Made by a program: the position numbers and the translations under genes. Shown here one piece after another: positions 1-10,158 of a DNA stretch of 64,000 nucleotides. The stretch comes from an uncultured Saprospiraceae bacterium. Lineage in GTDB: Bacteria; Bacteroidota; Bacteroidia; Chitinophagales; Saprospiraceae. Where the stretch lies: the NCBI GenBank assembly GCA_938015595.1, contig CALLPI010000008.1:124001-188000 (forward strand). The letters are read 5' to 3'. A model generated the notes under the pieces. The model was not told where the DNA came from, searched no databases, and saw nothing but the letters and a program-made list of their open reading frames with translations. The first letter of the stretch is position 1; each line of letters starts with the position of its first letter.

Positions 1-2
1 TC

Positions 3-98
3 AGTATCTCCGGCTCGCCTACGGCCATAGAAGTCGTTACGCAAGGCGACCAAGTATGGGGTATCCAGGCTAGCAAAGGAAAGATTACAATACTGTAA
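3..98 (+). CDS. C-terminal tail of a CDS cut by the window edge (SISGSPTAIEVVTQGDQVWGIQASKGKITIL*)
   Basis: Open third frame from the window edge to TAA at 96-98, protein-like composition. Confidence 0.35.
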   Translation, partial: SISGSPTAIEVVTQGDQVWGIQASKGKITIL

Positions 99-524
99 GC
101 AGGTACTTGGCTTGGATTTTGCTGGCATCAGCTTGATCTCTGAAGGGCGCGGCACAACCCTGCATAAAAGATACGTGCATGCTAGCGCATTCAGTTTTGG
201 CCTGTCTGGCAGACGGCATGCGCGTGGGGGAGTTTGCCGCAGCGTTTCTCCTGAATGGCCAGGTAGGGCGTACGAAAAAACCTCGGCTTTCGCCTCTACA
301 ATGCTCAGCGGAGGCTGGCCTCTCTCCGAAAAGTTCTCTCACTCAAAATGCTGCCATTTTCCGCTTGGAGGCTGGTTGTCAGGACAGAGACGCCCTGTTG
401 CTCCAAAATAATTTGCCCAACACATAGAAAAAGCCCTTGCTAAAGAGGGTGCCACTGCGTGTGAGGATGTGCCCCCATAGGTTGATGCCCCCCATTGAGG
501 TACTTTTGCTGATGCGTATCCATT

Positions 525-3500
525 TCACAAACCTGACGACGACGAAATAGCTACCTTCTCTACCGCGCTACCTTGCGCAGTATGTACGCGCAGATAGTAC
601 ACCCCGGCGGCAAGTTCTTGCAGTTGTAGCGGAAGGAGGTGTTCGCCGGCGCTTAGATTGGCAGTGTGTTGACGAAGCAAGCGTCCGTCGGTGCTCCAGA
701 GTTGGAGCAGAGCGGGGCTGCTTTCTGTCAGGCGCAGCGCTACGTGAGCTTGCCGTCGAGCTGGGTTGGGAAACACCTGTACAGATAGTGGTTTTGCTGC
801 TGCCTCTGGTAGGACGGTAGACAGACCAGGCTGTACAATAGCGCCGCGGGCGGGGGCTTTTGCGCAAGCCAGGTCACCTTGGGCAGAAGTAACGCAGGCT
901 TCGGTATTGTACAAAACCAGGTCTATGACCTCAAAGTTGTCTATGATCCAGGCCTGGCCTTGAGGTGCTGGAGTATTGGGCGGTTCTGCATCTGTGCCGA
1001 AGCGGAAGCGTATCAGAATTTGCTGACCCTGGTAGGGGCTGAGGTCGTACCATGTCTGTACAAATCCTCCGCTGTTGCCCCAAAACGCTTGGGTATTGGA
1101 AAGCCCAAAAGTGGCGGAGGCAATGCGACCGCGATAGCCGTTGCGAAATACTTCCGCTTCGGGTTGTTCCCAGGAGATACCGCCATCCCGCGAAAATTGC
1201 ACGATGCCGCCATCTATGCCAGATTCGGTATCGTAGCTATGGGTAAAGCGCAGTGCCATGTTGGGGCTAGTCACGTCAATAGGTTGGGTACGCGTCAGCA
1301 CCTGGTCATTTCGGGCGTTGGTAGCCGGCACGGCCCAGGCAAAGAGGCCGCTAGCAGCTTGTCCGCTGATGCGGGTCCAGGCGGCATTGCCAATAAGCGA
1401 TTGCGCTGCCCAGTCGTTGTTGGGTGTTTCCATATCATCGAAAATGCGGCGAACGGAGCGCACATTAGGTGGTGTAGTCATGCGGTAGCGTACGATGCGC
1501 TCCTGCCCGGCGGGAATTTCGCCCAACTGAAATACAAGCTGATCGCCGTTGAGGGCAAAGGAGGCAGCACCGGCCACGGAACCCGAAACCAAACTAGTGC
1601 CTGCCGGCAGAAAGTCGTTGATTGCTACGTTGGTCACATCTTCTGCTTTGTGGTTGACAACCCGGATGAACGCCTGTATTTCCTCCCCGGCTTCGATGAG
1701 CGGTGTGAGTGCTTTTTCGATTTTCAATTCTGCGATACACTCCGGCTTGGTGAGGAAGGACTGGCGCCCATCGTTGCGGCTGAAGTAGTCGCCCTGATCT
1801 GCCTCCCAGCCCAGCCCCCGCCGGGCAAATACCTCCCAGATGAGGCATTGGTGTGCACCGTTGTAGTTGATTTCGTCGGCAATGAGTATGCCGTTGCGGC
1901 CATCTATGAAGCCTGGTAAGCACTCCTGGAGCTTCATGCCGTCCATTACCAGTTGTATGGCTATGTTATTGCCTCCGTTGCCATAGGTAATGTCTTCATC
2001 CCAGCCATACACATCCACCAGGCGCCAGTACAAATCCCACAGTACGCTGGCCCACACCTCGCCCAGGGGGTGGGGCGCAGTAGTGCCAATAATGTCGTCA
2101 TATACTTGGGCATTCACGGCAGGGTTGGTGGAGTAGGGGCGTCGGCGAATACCCGGGCCGGTGGGCGTATTGCGGATAGCGTAATTGCCAATACCTCTGG
2201 CTATGGCGCCGTTATCACCAGGGCGGGCGGTGGTAATCAGGGTGAAGAAGTCGCTCCAGCCTTCGCCCATTTGCTCGTCATTAAACAGGCAGTCGGCTTG
2301 GCTGGGGCCACCGGTGAGGCGGTTGGAAATGCCGTGGCCATATTCGTGTGCAATGATGCCGTTGTCGAAACTGCTGTCCACGACGCTGTCGTCGAAGTTG
2401 GGCGGAAAGCGCAGGCTGCCTATAACCACTTCGCCTGTCTGTATCTGAATGCGCAGGCGCTGGCAGTCACTGTTTTTGAGCATGACAACGGGGATGGTAA
2501 TGCTATCCGTCACTTGGGGGGCATTGCCCATAAACTGGGTGGTTTCGGCCTGGTTGCAAATGATGACGGCAATAGCGCCGGCTTGTTGGGCGTTGAGGGC
2601 TTTGGCCTTGAAAGTACACTCGCCTCGGTTGATGAGCACAATTTTTCCGGTCACTTCGCTGGCATTAGCCACGGGGCTGCAAACCAGGAGCGGCTGGCTG
2701 GAGTCGTCCATGGCAATAGCCAGTTGGCCCACCAGGGGTGTTTGGCTGAGGCTAGGGCCAAATCCAGCTACGCTGGCGCTATATACCCCTGCCACTTGCT
2801 CTGGCGCCAGGGCTTCAAAAATCTCTCCCGTGACGCGGCGCCAAAGATACATCTGCATACGGGGTGCCTGACCGTCGGGCGGGGTGGCAAAGTTGGCGTT
2901 ATTGATGCCGCCACCATCACGAGCTTCAGCCCGTACACCATCGAGGTCAACACCGCCTCTGCCGTAGTTGTTCTGCTGAAAATTGCCTGCTTCTTCATCA
3001 AAACCATAGTGATAGAAGATGTCGTGCATCATGTTGTTGGCATAAAATAAATTTACTACCGCAGCATCGCGGCCTTCCTGCAGGTTGCCATCTTGCACGA
3101 AAGGAAAATCAAATATCAGGCTTGTCCCACCGTCGGGTTCGCCGCCGGCAGGGGTATTGGCGTTAGAGGGGTCAGGGTAGGCATGTACGTTGTTGCCTTT
3201 GGTGATGGTGAAGTCTGCCCCTGCTACGCCGGAGGTGTCGTGCCAGCCCCAAGGTGAGGCTGATGGGTCAGCAGGGTTTATTACCAGTTGCCGCGTGCCG
3301 TGCAGGGGGCTTTCCACCGGAAAGGGGAATATCCGGTACTGCGCATCGTCGGTCATGGGCAGGGCTACTGCAGGAGCCTGGAGGCAAGCTTGGATGTGAG
3401 CGTGTGGCGCGGCATCGGCAGTGCCGTCTTCTTGGTGAAAACTACAATAAAGCGTCCAGTTGTTTTTTTCCAGGATTTCGCCGGTGAGGGCATCTACGCG

Positions 3501-4076
3501 CACGCTCCACCAGTCGCTGCTGTGGGCAGGTGCCAAGGTGACGTGCCAGGCCAGGCGCACTTCGTCGCGGGTGCGGATTGGTTGCCACACCAACTGCGCA
3601 GTTACATCTGCTTGCACCGAGGCAGCACCGTCGTATATGTAGCGGTGCGCAGAAGGTCGAGCGGTGAGTTTCCAGCTCCAGGGTAGGGGTATCTGGGCAT
3701 CCTCGGCTACGCGCTCAATAGCTTGCAGAGGCGTTAGTATTGGCTGGGTAGTGTTTATCTTGCTGGCGAGGTTGGATACAAAGCGGTGGTTGGCATAGGC
3801 GATGCGTCCGTCGGGGCGCACATGTACGCCCATGATGCCAGTAAAGACGGGTATGCCGGCGTACTGCTGTGTAAAGTATAAGTGAGTCACGCCATTGTGT
3901 GCACTCTGGGAGCGATCGGTCAGCGTCATATCGCGTACGTCTTCCGGCAGTAGTTGCCAGGTTGCTATTTGCTTCTGTACGTAAGCCTTGGCCAAGTCCA
4001 GGGCGTCAGGAGCTTGGGTGTGCCCGCATAGCAGCGCTCCTGCAGTGATAGCAAAAGCCAGTAGCCAATGATTCAT
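525..4076 (-). CDS. Secreted M36 (fungalysin-like) metallopeptidase with PA domain and C-terminal T9SS type A sorting domain
   Basis: HEYGHGISNRLTGG zinc motif, FTP-like propeptide, PA insert, C-terminal PNPARRQAHVAL...GVYYLRV sorting domain, signal peptide. Confidence 0.93.
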   Translation of the reverse strand: MNHWLLAFAITAGALLCGHTQAPDALDLAKAYVQKQIATWQLLPEDVRDMTLTDRSQSAHNGVTHLYFTQQYAGIPVFTGIMGVHVRPDGRIAYANHRFVSNLASKINTTQPILTPLQAIERVAEDAQIPLPWSWKLTARPSAHRYIYDGAASVQADVTAQLVWQPIRTRDEVRLAWHVTLAPAHSSDWWSVRVDALTGEILEKNNWTLYCSFHQEDGTADAAPHAHIQACLQAPAVALPMTDDAQYRIFPFPVESPLHGTRQLVINPADPSASPWGWHDTSGVAGADFTITKGNNVHAYPDPSNANTPAGGEPDGGTSLIFDFPFVQDGNLQEGRDAAVVNLFYANNMMHDIFYHYGFDEEAGNFQQNNYGRGGVDLDGVRAEARDGGGINNANFATPPDGQAPRMQMYLWRRVTGEIFEALAPEQVAGVYSASVAGFGPSLSQTPLVGQLAIAMDDSSQPLLVCSPVANASEVTGKIVLINRGECTFKAKALNAQQAGAIAVIICNQAETTQFMGNAPQVTDSITIPVVMLKNSDCQRLRIQIQTGEVVIGSLRFPPNFDDSVVDSSFDNGIIAHEYGHGISNRLTGGPSQADCLFNDEQMGEGWSDFFTLITTARPGDNGAIARGIGNYAIRNTPTGPGIRRRPYSTNPAVNAQVYDDIIGTTAPHPLGEVWASVLWDLYWRLVDVYGWDEDITYGNGGNNIAIQLVMDGMKLQECLPGFIDGRNGILIADEINYNGAHQCLIWEVFARRGLGWEADQGDYFSRNDGRQSFLTKPECIAELKIEKALTPLIEAGEEIQAFIRVVNHKAEDVTNVAINDFLPAGTSLVSGSVAGAASFALNGDQLVFQLGEIPAGQERIVRYRMTTPPNVRSVRRIFDDMETPNNDWAAQSLIGNAAWTRISGQAASGLFAWAVPATNARNDQVLTRTQPIDVTSPNMALRFTHSYDTESGIDGGIVQFSRDGGISWEQPEAEVFRNGYRGRIASATFGLSNTQAFWGNSGGFVQTWYDLSPYQGQQILIRFRFGTDAEPPNTPAPQGQAWIIDNFEVIDLVLYNTEACVTSAQGDLACAKAPARGAIVQPGLSTVLPEAAAKPLSVQVFPNPARRQAHVALRLTESSPALLQLWSTDGRLLRQHTANLSAGEHLLPLQLQELAAGVYYLRVHTAQGSAVEKVAISSSSGL

Positions 4077-4174
4077 ATTTTTTGTAACTTTTAACGTTGT
4101 AAGTATGGAGCAGTGGGCTGTAACCCCTGTTCAGAAATGTCGTATTGGAAACGGATGCAACAAAAGTTTTTTCT

Positions 4175-4933
4175 TCACAGGCTGCCCTCCAGCCGGCGCT
4201 GTGCGTAACAAGCCGCTCCCACAATGCCGGCGTTGTTGAGCATTTGGGCGGGCACTATTGGCGCTTCTACTTCCAGGTATTGGCTGTATGCTTCGAAGTC
4301 CTTGCTGATGCCGCCACCGAGGATGTAGAGGTCGGGGGAGAGCAGGCGCTCTAGGTGCTGCAGGTATTCGTTGAAGCGCTTGCCCCATTTTTCCCAACTC
4401 AACTCCAGGCGCTTTCGTGCAGAGTTGGACACATAGCGTTCGGCAATGTCGCCGTGCAGGAGCAGGTGGCCAAATTCGGTATTGGGCACATCATGACCAT
4501 TGACAAACAGCGCTGTACCAATACCAGAGCCAATGGTGATGAGCAATACTGTGCCTCGCTGTCCTTTGCCAGCGCCGAAGGTCATTTCGGCATAGCCGGC
4601 GGCATCGGCATCGTTGAGGGCCATCACTGGCAAGCCAGTAGTTTCGCTAAACAGCGTTTCAATGTTTTGCCCTATCCAGCTTTTGTCAATATTGGAAGCT
4701 GACAACGCTACTCCATGCCGTACAATGGCCGGGAAGCCACAACCTATCGGACCTGACCAGTTCAGTTTTTTTGTCAACTCGTATAGTGCCTTGGCCATAT
4801 TGTCCGGTGTAGAAGGGCATGGCGTTTCTATGCGGATGCGCTCGCTGCGCAATGTGCCTTGGCTGACGTCCACCACGGCGCCTTTCATACCGCTGCCGCC
4901 TATGTCCACTCCCAGAAATTCCATACTGTGCAT
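4175..4933 (-). CDS. ROK-family sugar kinase, polyphosphate glucokinase-like
   Basis: FLGVDIGGSGMKGAVVD phosphate-binding motif, GSGIGTALFVNG, LNDADAAG. Confidence 0.85.
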   Translation of the reverse strand: MHSMEFLGVDIGGSGMKGAVVDVSQGTLRSERIRIETPCPSTPDNMAKALYELTKKLNWSGPIGCGFPAIVRHGVALSASNIDKSWIGQNIETLFSETTGLPVMALNDADAAGYAEMTFGAGKGQRGTVLLITIGSGIGTALFVNGHDVPNTEFGHLLLHGDIAERYVSNSARKRLELSWEKWGKRFNEYLQHLERLLSPDLYILGGGISKDFEAYSQYLEVEAPIVPAQMLNNAGIVGAACYAQRRLEGSL

Positions 4934-4954
4934 CTTTCCTACGCAAAGATAGGC

Positions 4955-7900
4955 TCAAATAGCTTCTGCCGGTTCTTCTTCTTCTTCCAAAATCACAAGT
5001 TTGTTAGGTTTTTCGCTCGACACATACGAGTAGATGACTGGAATGACAAACAAAGTGAGCAAGCTGGAAAACGCCATACCAGCCACCACTACAATGCCCA
5101 TAGAAACCCGGCTTTCAGAACCAGCACCTAGCGCCAGGGCGATAGGCAGTGTGCCTAATATGGTGGAGAGACTGGTCATAAGTATGGGGCGAAAGCGCGC
5201 TACTGCCGCATCTTTGATGGCTTCCAGGCGGCACCAGCCCTGCTCTTTGCGCTGGTTGGCAAACTCTACAATAAGGATGCCGTTTTTGGCCACCAGGCCC
5301 ACCAGCATGATGATGCCAATCTGACTGAAGATGTTGAGCGTAGCTTTGAACCACCATAGAGCAAATAGCGCTCCGGCCATGGCCAGCGGCACCGTGAATA
5401 GGATGATGAATGGATCGCGGAAACTCTCGAACTGTGCAGCCAACACCAGAAAGATGAGAATGAGCGCCAGGCCGAAGGCAAACAATAAGCTGGAGGAGCT
5501 TTCCTTAAAGTCCTTACTCTGGCCGGCCAGGGCGGTTATGCAAGTGTCGTCCAGTATGCGGTCGGCTATGGCCTGCATGGCGTTGATGCCTTCGCCCAGA
5601 GTTTTGCCAGGTGCCAAACCTGCCGATACGGTAGCTGAAATAAAGCGATTGTAGCGATACAGGGCTGGAGGCGCACTGCTCTCCTGGATAGTGATAAGGT
5701 TGTCGAGTTGGATCATCTGGCCGCGATTGTTGCGCACGTACAGTCGGCGCAAATCAGCAGGTTTGTTGCGGTCTTCGCGCTGCACCTGCCCTATGACCTG
5801 GTACTGCTTGCTGTTGAGGATAAAGTAGCCGAAGCGCGAGCCGCTGAAAGCCAGTTGTAGGGTTTGGGCTACGTCGAGCATGGACACGCCGAGGTCCTGG
5901 GCTTTTTGGCGGTCAATTTCGATGTTGATCTCCGGCTTGTTGAACTTCACATCCGAATCTACCACGGCGAAGGTGGGGTCTTGGCGGGCAGCAGCCAGGA
6001 AGTCGGGCAGTACAGACTTGAGCTTTTCGAAACTGGGTGCTTGAATGACGAACTGTACGGGCAGGCCACCTCGGCGATTGCCACCCACGCTAATGGTCGG
6101 CTCCTGTGTGATGAAGATGCGTGCGCGGCTCTCCTTGCTGAGCTTGGGCATCAACTCATTCATGATTTGCTGCTGGCTGCGCTGGCGCTGGCTAGCATCT
6201 TTGAGAATGAGGTTTACAAATCCGTTATTCGCCGCTGAAGTGGCGCCAAAGCCAGGTGACGTCACAGAGGTAATCCCCTCGCGTTCAGGTACTTCTCTAG
6301 ATATGAGGCGTACTACATCCATCACAATGGAATCAGTGAACTCAAACGTAGCCCCCTCCGGCGCAGAAATAATGGTGCGCAGACGGCTGCGGTCTTCAGT
6401 AGGTGCTAGTTCTGAGGGAATACGCTTGCCAAAGTACACAATCATCCAGCCTGCCAGGATCATAATGAGGAATGCCGCCCAGCGCACCCGGAAAAACCCA
6501 TTGAGCGCGCTGCGATATAACTGGTTGAGCCGCTCAAAAAATGGCTCCGTGATGCGGTAAAACCAAGGCTCCACAGATCGTTTTTTCAAAATACGCGACG
6601 AAAGCATGGCTGTGAGCGTGAGTGCCACAAAGGAAGAAATGACGACCGCCCCAGCAATGACGGCTCCAAACTCGCGGAATAACCGTCCTGTAAGCCCCTG
6701 CAAGAAGATGACTGGCAAAAAAACCGCCACCAGCGTAACCGTAGTGGAAATTACAGCAAAGAAAATCTCGCGCGAGCCGCTCAGCGCCGCCTGAAGTGGA
6801 GCCTTACCAGCTTCTATCTTGGCATAGATGTTTTCGAGTACTACAATGGCATCGTCCACTACCAGGCCAATGGCTAGTACTACACCCAGCAGCGTAAGCA
6901 CATTAATGGAAAAGCCCGCCACGTACATCACGAAAAACGCTCCGACCAGCGATATAGGAATGGCTACCACAGGAATGATTGTAGTGCGCCAATCGCGCAG
7001 AAACAGAAAAATGATGAGCACCACCAACCCGAAAGCCAGATAGATAGTTTGCTCTACCTCCTTGATGGAAGCGCGGATGTATTTGGTGGTGTCAAAGCCT
7101 ATAGAAACTTCCAGGTCTCTGGGTACATCTTTTTTGATTTGCTCCAGGCGGCGATACACCTCATCAGCAATTTCTATGTGGTTAGTGCCGGGCTGTGGCA
7201 GGATGGCGTTGCCTACCATGGGTTTGCCGTCGCGACGCAGGAGGGTCCGAAGATTTTCGGGGGCTAGTTCGGCGTAGCCAATATCCCGAAACCGAACCAA
7301 GCTGCCACCTTGCTCCTTAATAATGAGGCGATTGAACTCTTCCGGGGTGGTCAGGCGACCGCGTGCGCGCACAGTCAGTTCGGTATTGGCGCCTTCCACC
7401 AGGCCTGAGGGTAGCTCGATGTTTTCGCGCAGCAGAGCGTTGCGTACATCTAGGGGCGTAAGTTGATAGGCAGCCATGCGGTCAGGGTCCATCCACAAGC
7501 GCATGGCGTATTTTTTTTGCCCCCATATCTGGATGGAACTTACGCCCGGAATGGTCTGCAGGCGTTCCTTGAACACGTTTTCCGCAATTTCGCTCAACTC
7601 CAGCAGTGAGCGCTCCTTGCTAAAGATGGTGATGAACACGATGGGCGAGGCATCGGCATCGGCTTTAGACACCACCGGCGGGTCGGCGTCCACCGGCAGT
7701 AGGCGTACTACCTGCGACACCTTGTCGCGCACGTCATTGGCAGCGGATTCCAGGTCAGCACCAAGATTGAACTCAATAGTGATGTTGCTGCGCCCGTTGC
7801 TGCTCACCGAGGTGATACTGCGTATGCCGGCAATACCATTGACAGCTTCTTCTATTGGTTCGGTAATCTGCGATTCGATGATGTCGGCATTGGCGCCAGT

Positions 7901-8053
7901 GTAGCCTGCGCTCACCGTAATGATGGGCGGCTCTACGCTTGGATACTCGCGTATGCCCAAAAACTGCATACCAATGAGGCCAAACAACACGATGACCACC
8001 GACATAACAATGGACAACACCGGCCGCTGAATGCTAAGGGATGACAGGCTCAT
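4955..8053 (-). CDS. RND efflux transporter permease (AcrB/HAE1 family)
   Basis: 1032 aa, typical AcrB repeats and TM segments (LGVVLAIGLVVDDAIVVLENIY, GLVAKNGILIVEFAN). Confidence 0.96.
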   Translation of the reverse strand: MSLSSLSIQRPVLSIVMSVVIVLFGLIGMQFLGIREYPSVEPPIITVSAGYTGANADIIESQITEPIEEAVNGIAGIRSITSVSSNGRSNITIEFNLGADLESAANDVRDKVSQVVRLLPVDADPPVVSKADADASPIVFITIFSKERSLLELSEIAENVFKERLQTIPGVSSIQIWGQKKYAMRLWMDPDRMAAYQLTPLDVRNALLRENIELPSGLVEGANTELTVRARGRLTTPEEFNRLIIKEQGGSLVRFRDIGYAELAPENLRTLLRRDGKPMVGNAILPQPGTNHIEIADEVYRRLEQIKKDVPRDLEVSIGFDTTKYIRASIKEVEQTIYLAFGLVVLIIFLFLRDWRTTIIPVVAIPISLVGAFFVMYVAGFSINVLTLLGVVLAIGLVVDDAIVVLENIYAKIEAGKAPLQAALSGSREIFFAVISTTVTLVAVFLPVIFLQGLTGRLFREFGAVIAGAVVISSFVALTLTAMLSSRILKKRSVEPWFYRITEPFFERLNQLYRSALNGFFRVRWAAFLIMILAGWMIVYFGKRIPSELAPTEDRSRLRTIISAPEGATFEFTDSIVMDVVRLISREVPEREGITSVTSPGFGATSAANNGFVNLILKDASQRQRSQQQIMNELMPKLSKESRARIFITQEPTISVGGNRRGGLPVQFVIQAPSFEKLKSVLPDFLAAARQDPTFAVVDSDVKFNKPEINIEIDRQKAQDLGVSMLDVAQTLQLAFSGSRFGYFILNSKQYQVIGQVQREDRNKPADLRRLYVRNNRGQMIQLDNLITIQESSAPPALYRYNRFISATVSAGLAPGKTLGEGINAMQAIADRILDDTCITALAGQSKDFKESSSSLLFAFGLALILIFLVLAAQFESFRDPFIILFTVPLAMAGALFALWWFKATLNIFSQIGIIMLVGLVAKNGILIVEFANQRKEQGWCRLEAIKDAAVARFRPILMTSLSTILGTLPIALALGAGSESRVSMGIVVVAGMAFSSLLTLFVIPVIYSYVSSEKPNKLVILEEEEEPAEAI

Positions 8054-8128
8054 ATTGCGAATATTTTTGTTTGGACGAAGGGCACATGAAGGGCATGCCT
8101 TGTGTCTGCCCTAAGACCCTGTCGTGTC

Positions 8129-9250
8129 TTAACCTGAGATGCGCTCAATGAATACTGGTGCACCCTGCCGGATCAGCATCACGCCGGAGGTGATTACAGT
8201 ATCTCCTTCGGCCAGGCCACGCAAGACCTGGATGTTGGCATCTTTTCGGATGCCGGTTTCCACGGGAGTCATCTGAGCTGTGCCGTTGCGATACACGAAC
8301 ACCTTCTGAATGCCTTCCTCGGGTATGACGGCCTCGGTAGGTATCATGATGGTGCGGTCGTACTCCTTCAGTCCTACCAGTACTGCTGCAAAAGCCCCAG
8401 GCAGTATGCGGCCATCGTTGTTGGGGGTGGAGGCCTTTACCCTAAGGGTGCGTGTAGCAGGGTCTATCTGTGGGTCGCGGGCAATGACTGTAGCGTTGTA
8501 TAGGCGGTCGGAGCCGTCCATGCGAAAGCGCACTGTGGTACCTTTTTGCACTACGCTGCTGTAGCGCTCCGGCACAGAAAAGGAGATGTGAATAGGGTTG
8601 GCACTGACCAGGCGCACCACTGGGGCACCTGGCGAGAGGTATGCCCCTTCGCTGACCTGTCTTAGCCCCAGCACGCCATCAAACGGGGCGCGTACGCTGC
8701 GCTTGCTGATCTGCACTTCCAGCAGGGCTATTTCGGCCAGTACTTGGTCGGCTTCGGCGCGTGCTATTTCGTACTCCTGCAAACTGACCCCCTCGCGCTC
8801 GTAGAGATTTTTGAGGCGCTCGGCAATGCGCTGGGTTAGATCTTTGCGCACCAGCAGGCGTTTGTGCTGGGCCTGGAGTTCGTCGTCGTCCAGTTGTACC
8901 AACAGCGTGCCTTTTTTTACGAATGCACCTTCGGCAAACAAAATGCGTGTGATCTTGCCAGCCACCTCCGAGGAGATGATCACTTCTTCCGGGGCGGTGG
9001 TAGAGCCATTGACTGAGATTTCGTCCCGCAATATGCTGGACTGCACCCGCATAGCGCGCACTACCGTCGGGCTGCTGCCCATACCTCCTGGCCGGCTTGG
9101 CCCAGGAACTGCGGCAACTTGGGGCGGCTCGGCTGAGCGTTCTCCTCCAAAGAAACCAGCGCGATACAAAATGAGGGCACCTGCAAAAACCAGTATAGCC
9201 GCTGCAATGACGATGGAGCGAAACGTATGTTTTTTACGCATTTTGGACAA
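8129..9250 (-). CDS. RND efflux periplasmic adaptor (HlyD/AcrA family)
   Basis: Lipoyl/barrel-sandwich pattern (EVAGKITRILFAEGAFVKKGTLLVQLDDDEL), next to the RND permease. Confidence 0.93.
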   Translation of the reverse strand: MSKMRKKHTFRSIVIAAAILVFAGALILYRAGFFGGERSAEPPQVAAVPGPSRPGGMGSSPTVVRAMRVQSSILRDEISVNGSTTAPEEVIISSEVAGKITRILFAEGAFVKKGTLLVQLDDDELQAQHKRLLVRKDLTQRIAERLKNLYEREGVSLQEYEIARAEADQVLAEIALLEVQISKRSVRAPFDGVLGLRQVSEGAYLSPGAPVVRLVSANPIHISFSVPERYSSVVQKGTTVRFRMDGSDRLYNATVIARDPQIDPATRTLRVKASTPNNDGRILPGAFAAVLVGLKEYDRTIMIPTEAVIPEEGIQKVFVYRNGTAQMTPVETGIRKDANIQVLRGLAEGDTVITSGVMLIRQGAPVFIERISG

Positions 9251-9501
9251 CAGTGTGTGAATTGGCTATAAAAACGTGGCGAAAGTTATACAAAAGCACC
9301 ATGTGCACCCCGGGTGTTGGCGAAATTGCAACACTTTTTAACAGTCAAAGTAGGGGCGAGGTTGTCAGCAAGTGGCTCAGGAGTGGCCGCTCGGCTCATC
9401 TTATTCGGCAGGTGGTTTTGGCGGTACAATTCGCAGTAAGAGATTACCGCTGAATGGTGTCAAACCATTCTGAAAATGGCATATGCAAACAAGGACGTGA
9501 T

Positions 9502-9536
9502 AAAAAAAGCGGAGGCATCTTACAGATTGCCTCCGC
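9502..9536 (-). terminator. Intrinsic terminator on the minus strand
   Basis: 9-bp perfect stem GCGGAGGCA/TGCCTCCGC (9509-9517/9528-9536) followed on the minus strand by TTTTTTT. Confidence 0.8.
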
Positions 9537-9561
9537 ACAATATTCCTGTATGAGAAACCCT

Positions 9562-9813
9562 TTACAAAATAGAGCAGCGTCGTTGGAACGATGCCGAGGC
9601 GTAGAAAAATGGAGCCCCCGGATTGCTCTGGGCAGCACAAGGCATAGCCAAGGCTGCTTGGGCGCTACCGGCCCCTTCAACCGGCAGTCTATCGGGGGCC
9701 CCGGTGACATCTACCCCAACGTCGCCTTTTTGCCCAGTTTGCAGGCACAGGAGTGATTTGGACAAAGAGTGGGAATATTGGACATTCATGGCACACTTCA
9801 TTGAGTAGTACAT
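9562..9813 (-). CDS. Candidate orphan small protein (internal ATG at 9789 gives 75 aa: MNVQYSHSLSKSLLCLQTGQKGDVGVDVTGAPDRLPVEG...)
   Basis: ORF ends 26 nt before its own minus-strand terminator; TATTTTTG -7-like element about 40 nt upstream; no homology recognised. Confidence 0.4.
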   Translation of the reverse strand: MYYSMKCAMNVQYSHSLSKSLLCLQTGQKGDVGVDVTGAPDRLPVEGAGSAQAALAMPCAAQSNPGAPFFYASASFQRRCSIL

Positions 9814-9853
9814 TTCGCTTGCTTATGGCCAGGCAAGGGCTGTGTACAAGCAG

Positions 9854-9861
9854 CAAAAATA
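9854..9861 (-). promoter_or_regulatory. Candidate Bacteroidota -7 element TATTTTTG (TAnnTTTG)
   Basis: Exact TAnnTTTG match on the minus strand upstream of the small ORF; no good -33 TTTG. Confidence 0.4.
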
Positions 9862-10025
9862 TTAGCAGCTTTGCTTTATCGCAGGCGAGCTAGAACAAAT
9901 GATTGTGCATGACAGGGGAAAGACAGGGAGAATACAGCGCATTGTGGTGGCGCAAGCAAGTTGTTAGGCTGTTGCCTGTTCATGGGACACGTGTTTTTGG
10001 GACTAAAAAATCGGTTTCTACATCC

Positions 10026-10050
10026 GTATTTGAACTGTTAATTCAAATAC
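10026..10050. promoter_or_regulatory. Perfect inverted repeat GTATTTGAA-N7-TTCAAATAC, operator-like
   Basis: 9-bp perfect arms in the noncoding region upstream of the SRPBCC gene. Confidence 0.45.
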
Positions 10051-10084
10051 ATTTACAAAGATACAGGGGGATATGGCACAAGGG

Positions 10085-10108
10085 AATACCCTGATAAGGG
10101 TATTTTTT
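10085..10108 (+). terminator. Terminator-like hairpin in the leader of the SRPBCC gene
   Basis: AATACCCT GATA AGGGTATT (8-bp stem, 4-nt loop) running into TTTTTT. Confidence 0.6.
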
Positions 10109-10158
10109 AGATGAACCTTTGCAGCCTGCTTGTGTTGTACTGGCCAAAATACAGCTGT

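Noticed and set aside
879-3050. Long plus-strand ORFs (346 and 365 aa) antisense to the M36 protease
   Set aside because: Mirror frames of a well-supported GC-biased gene; no family signature
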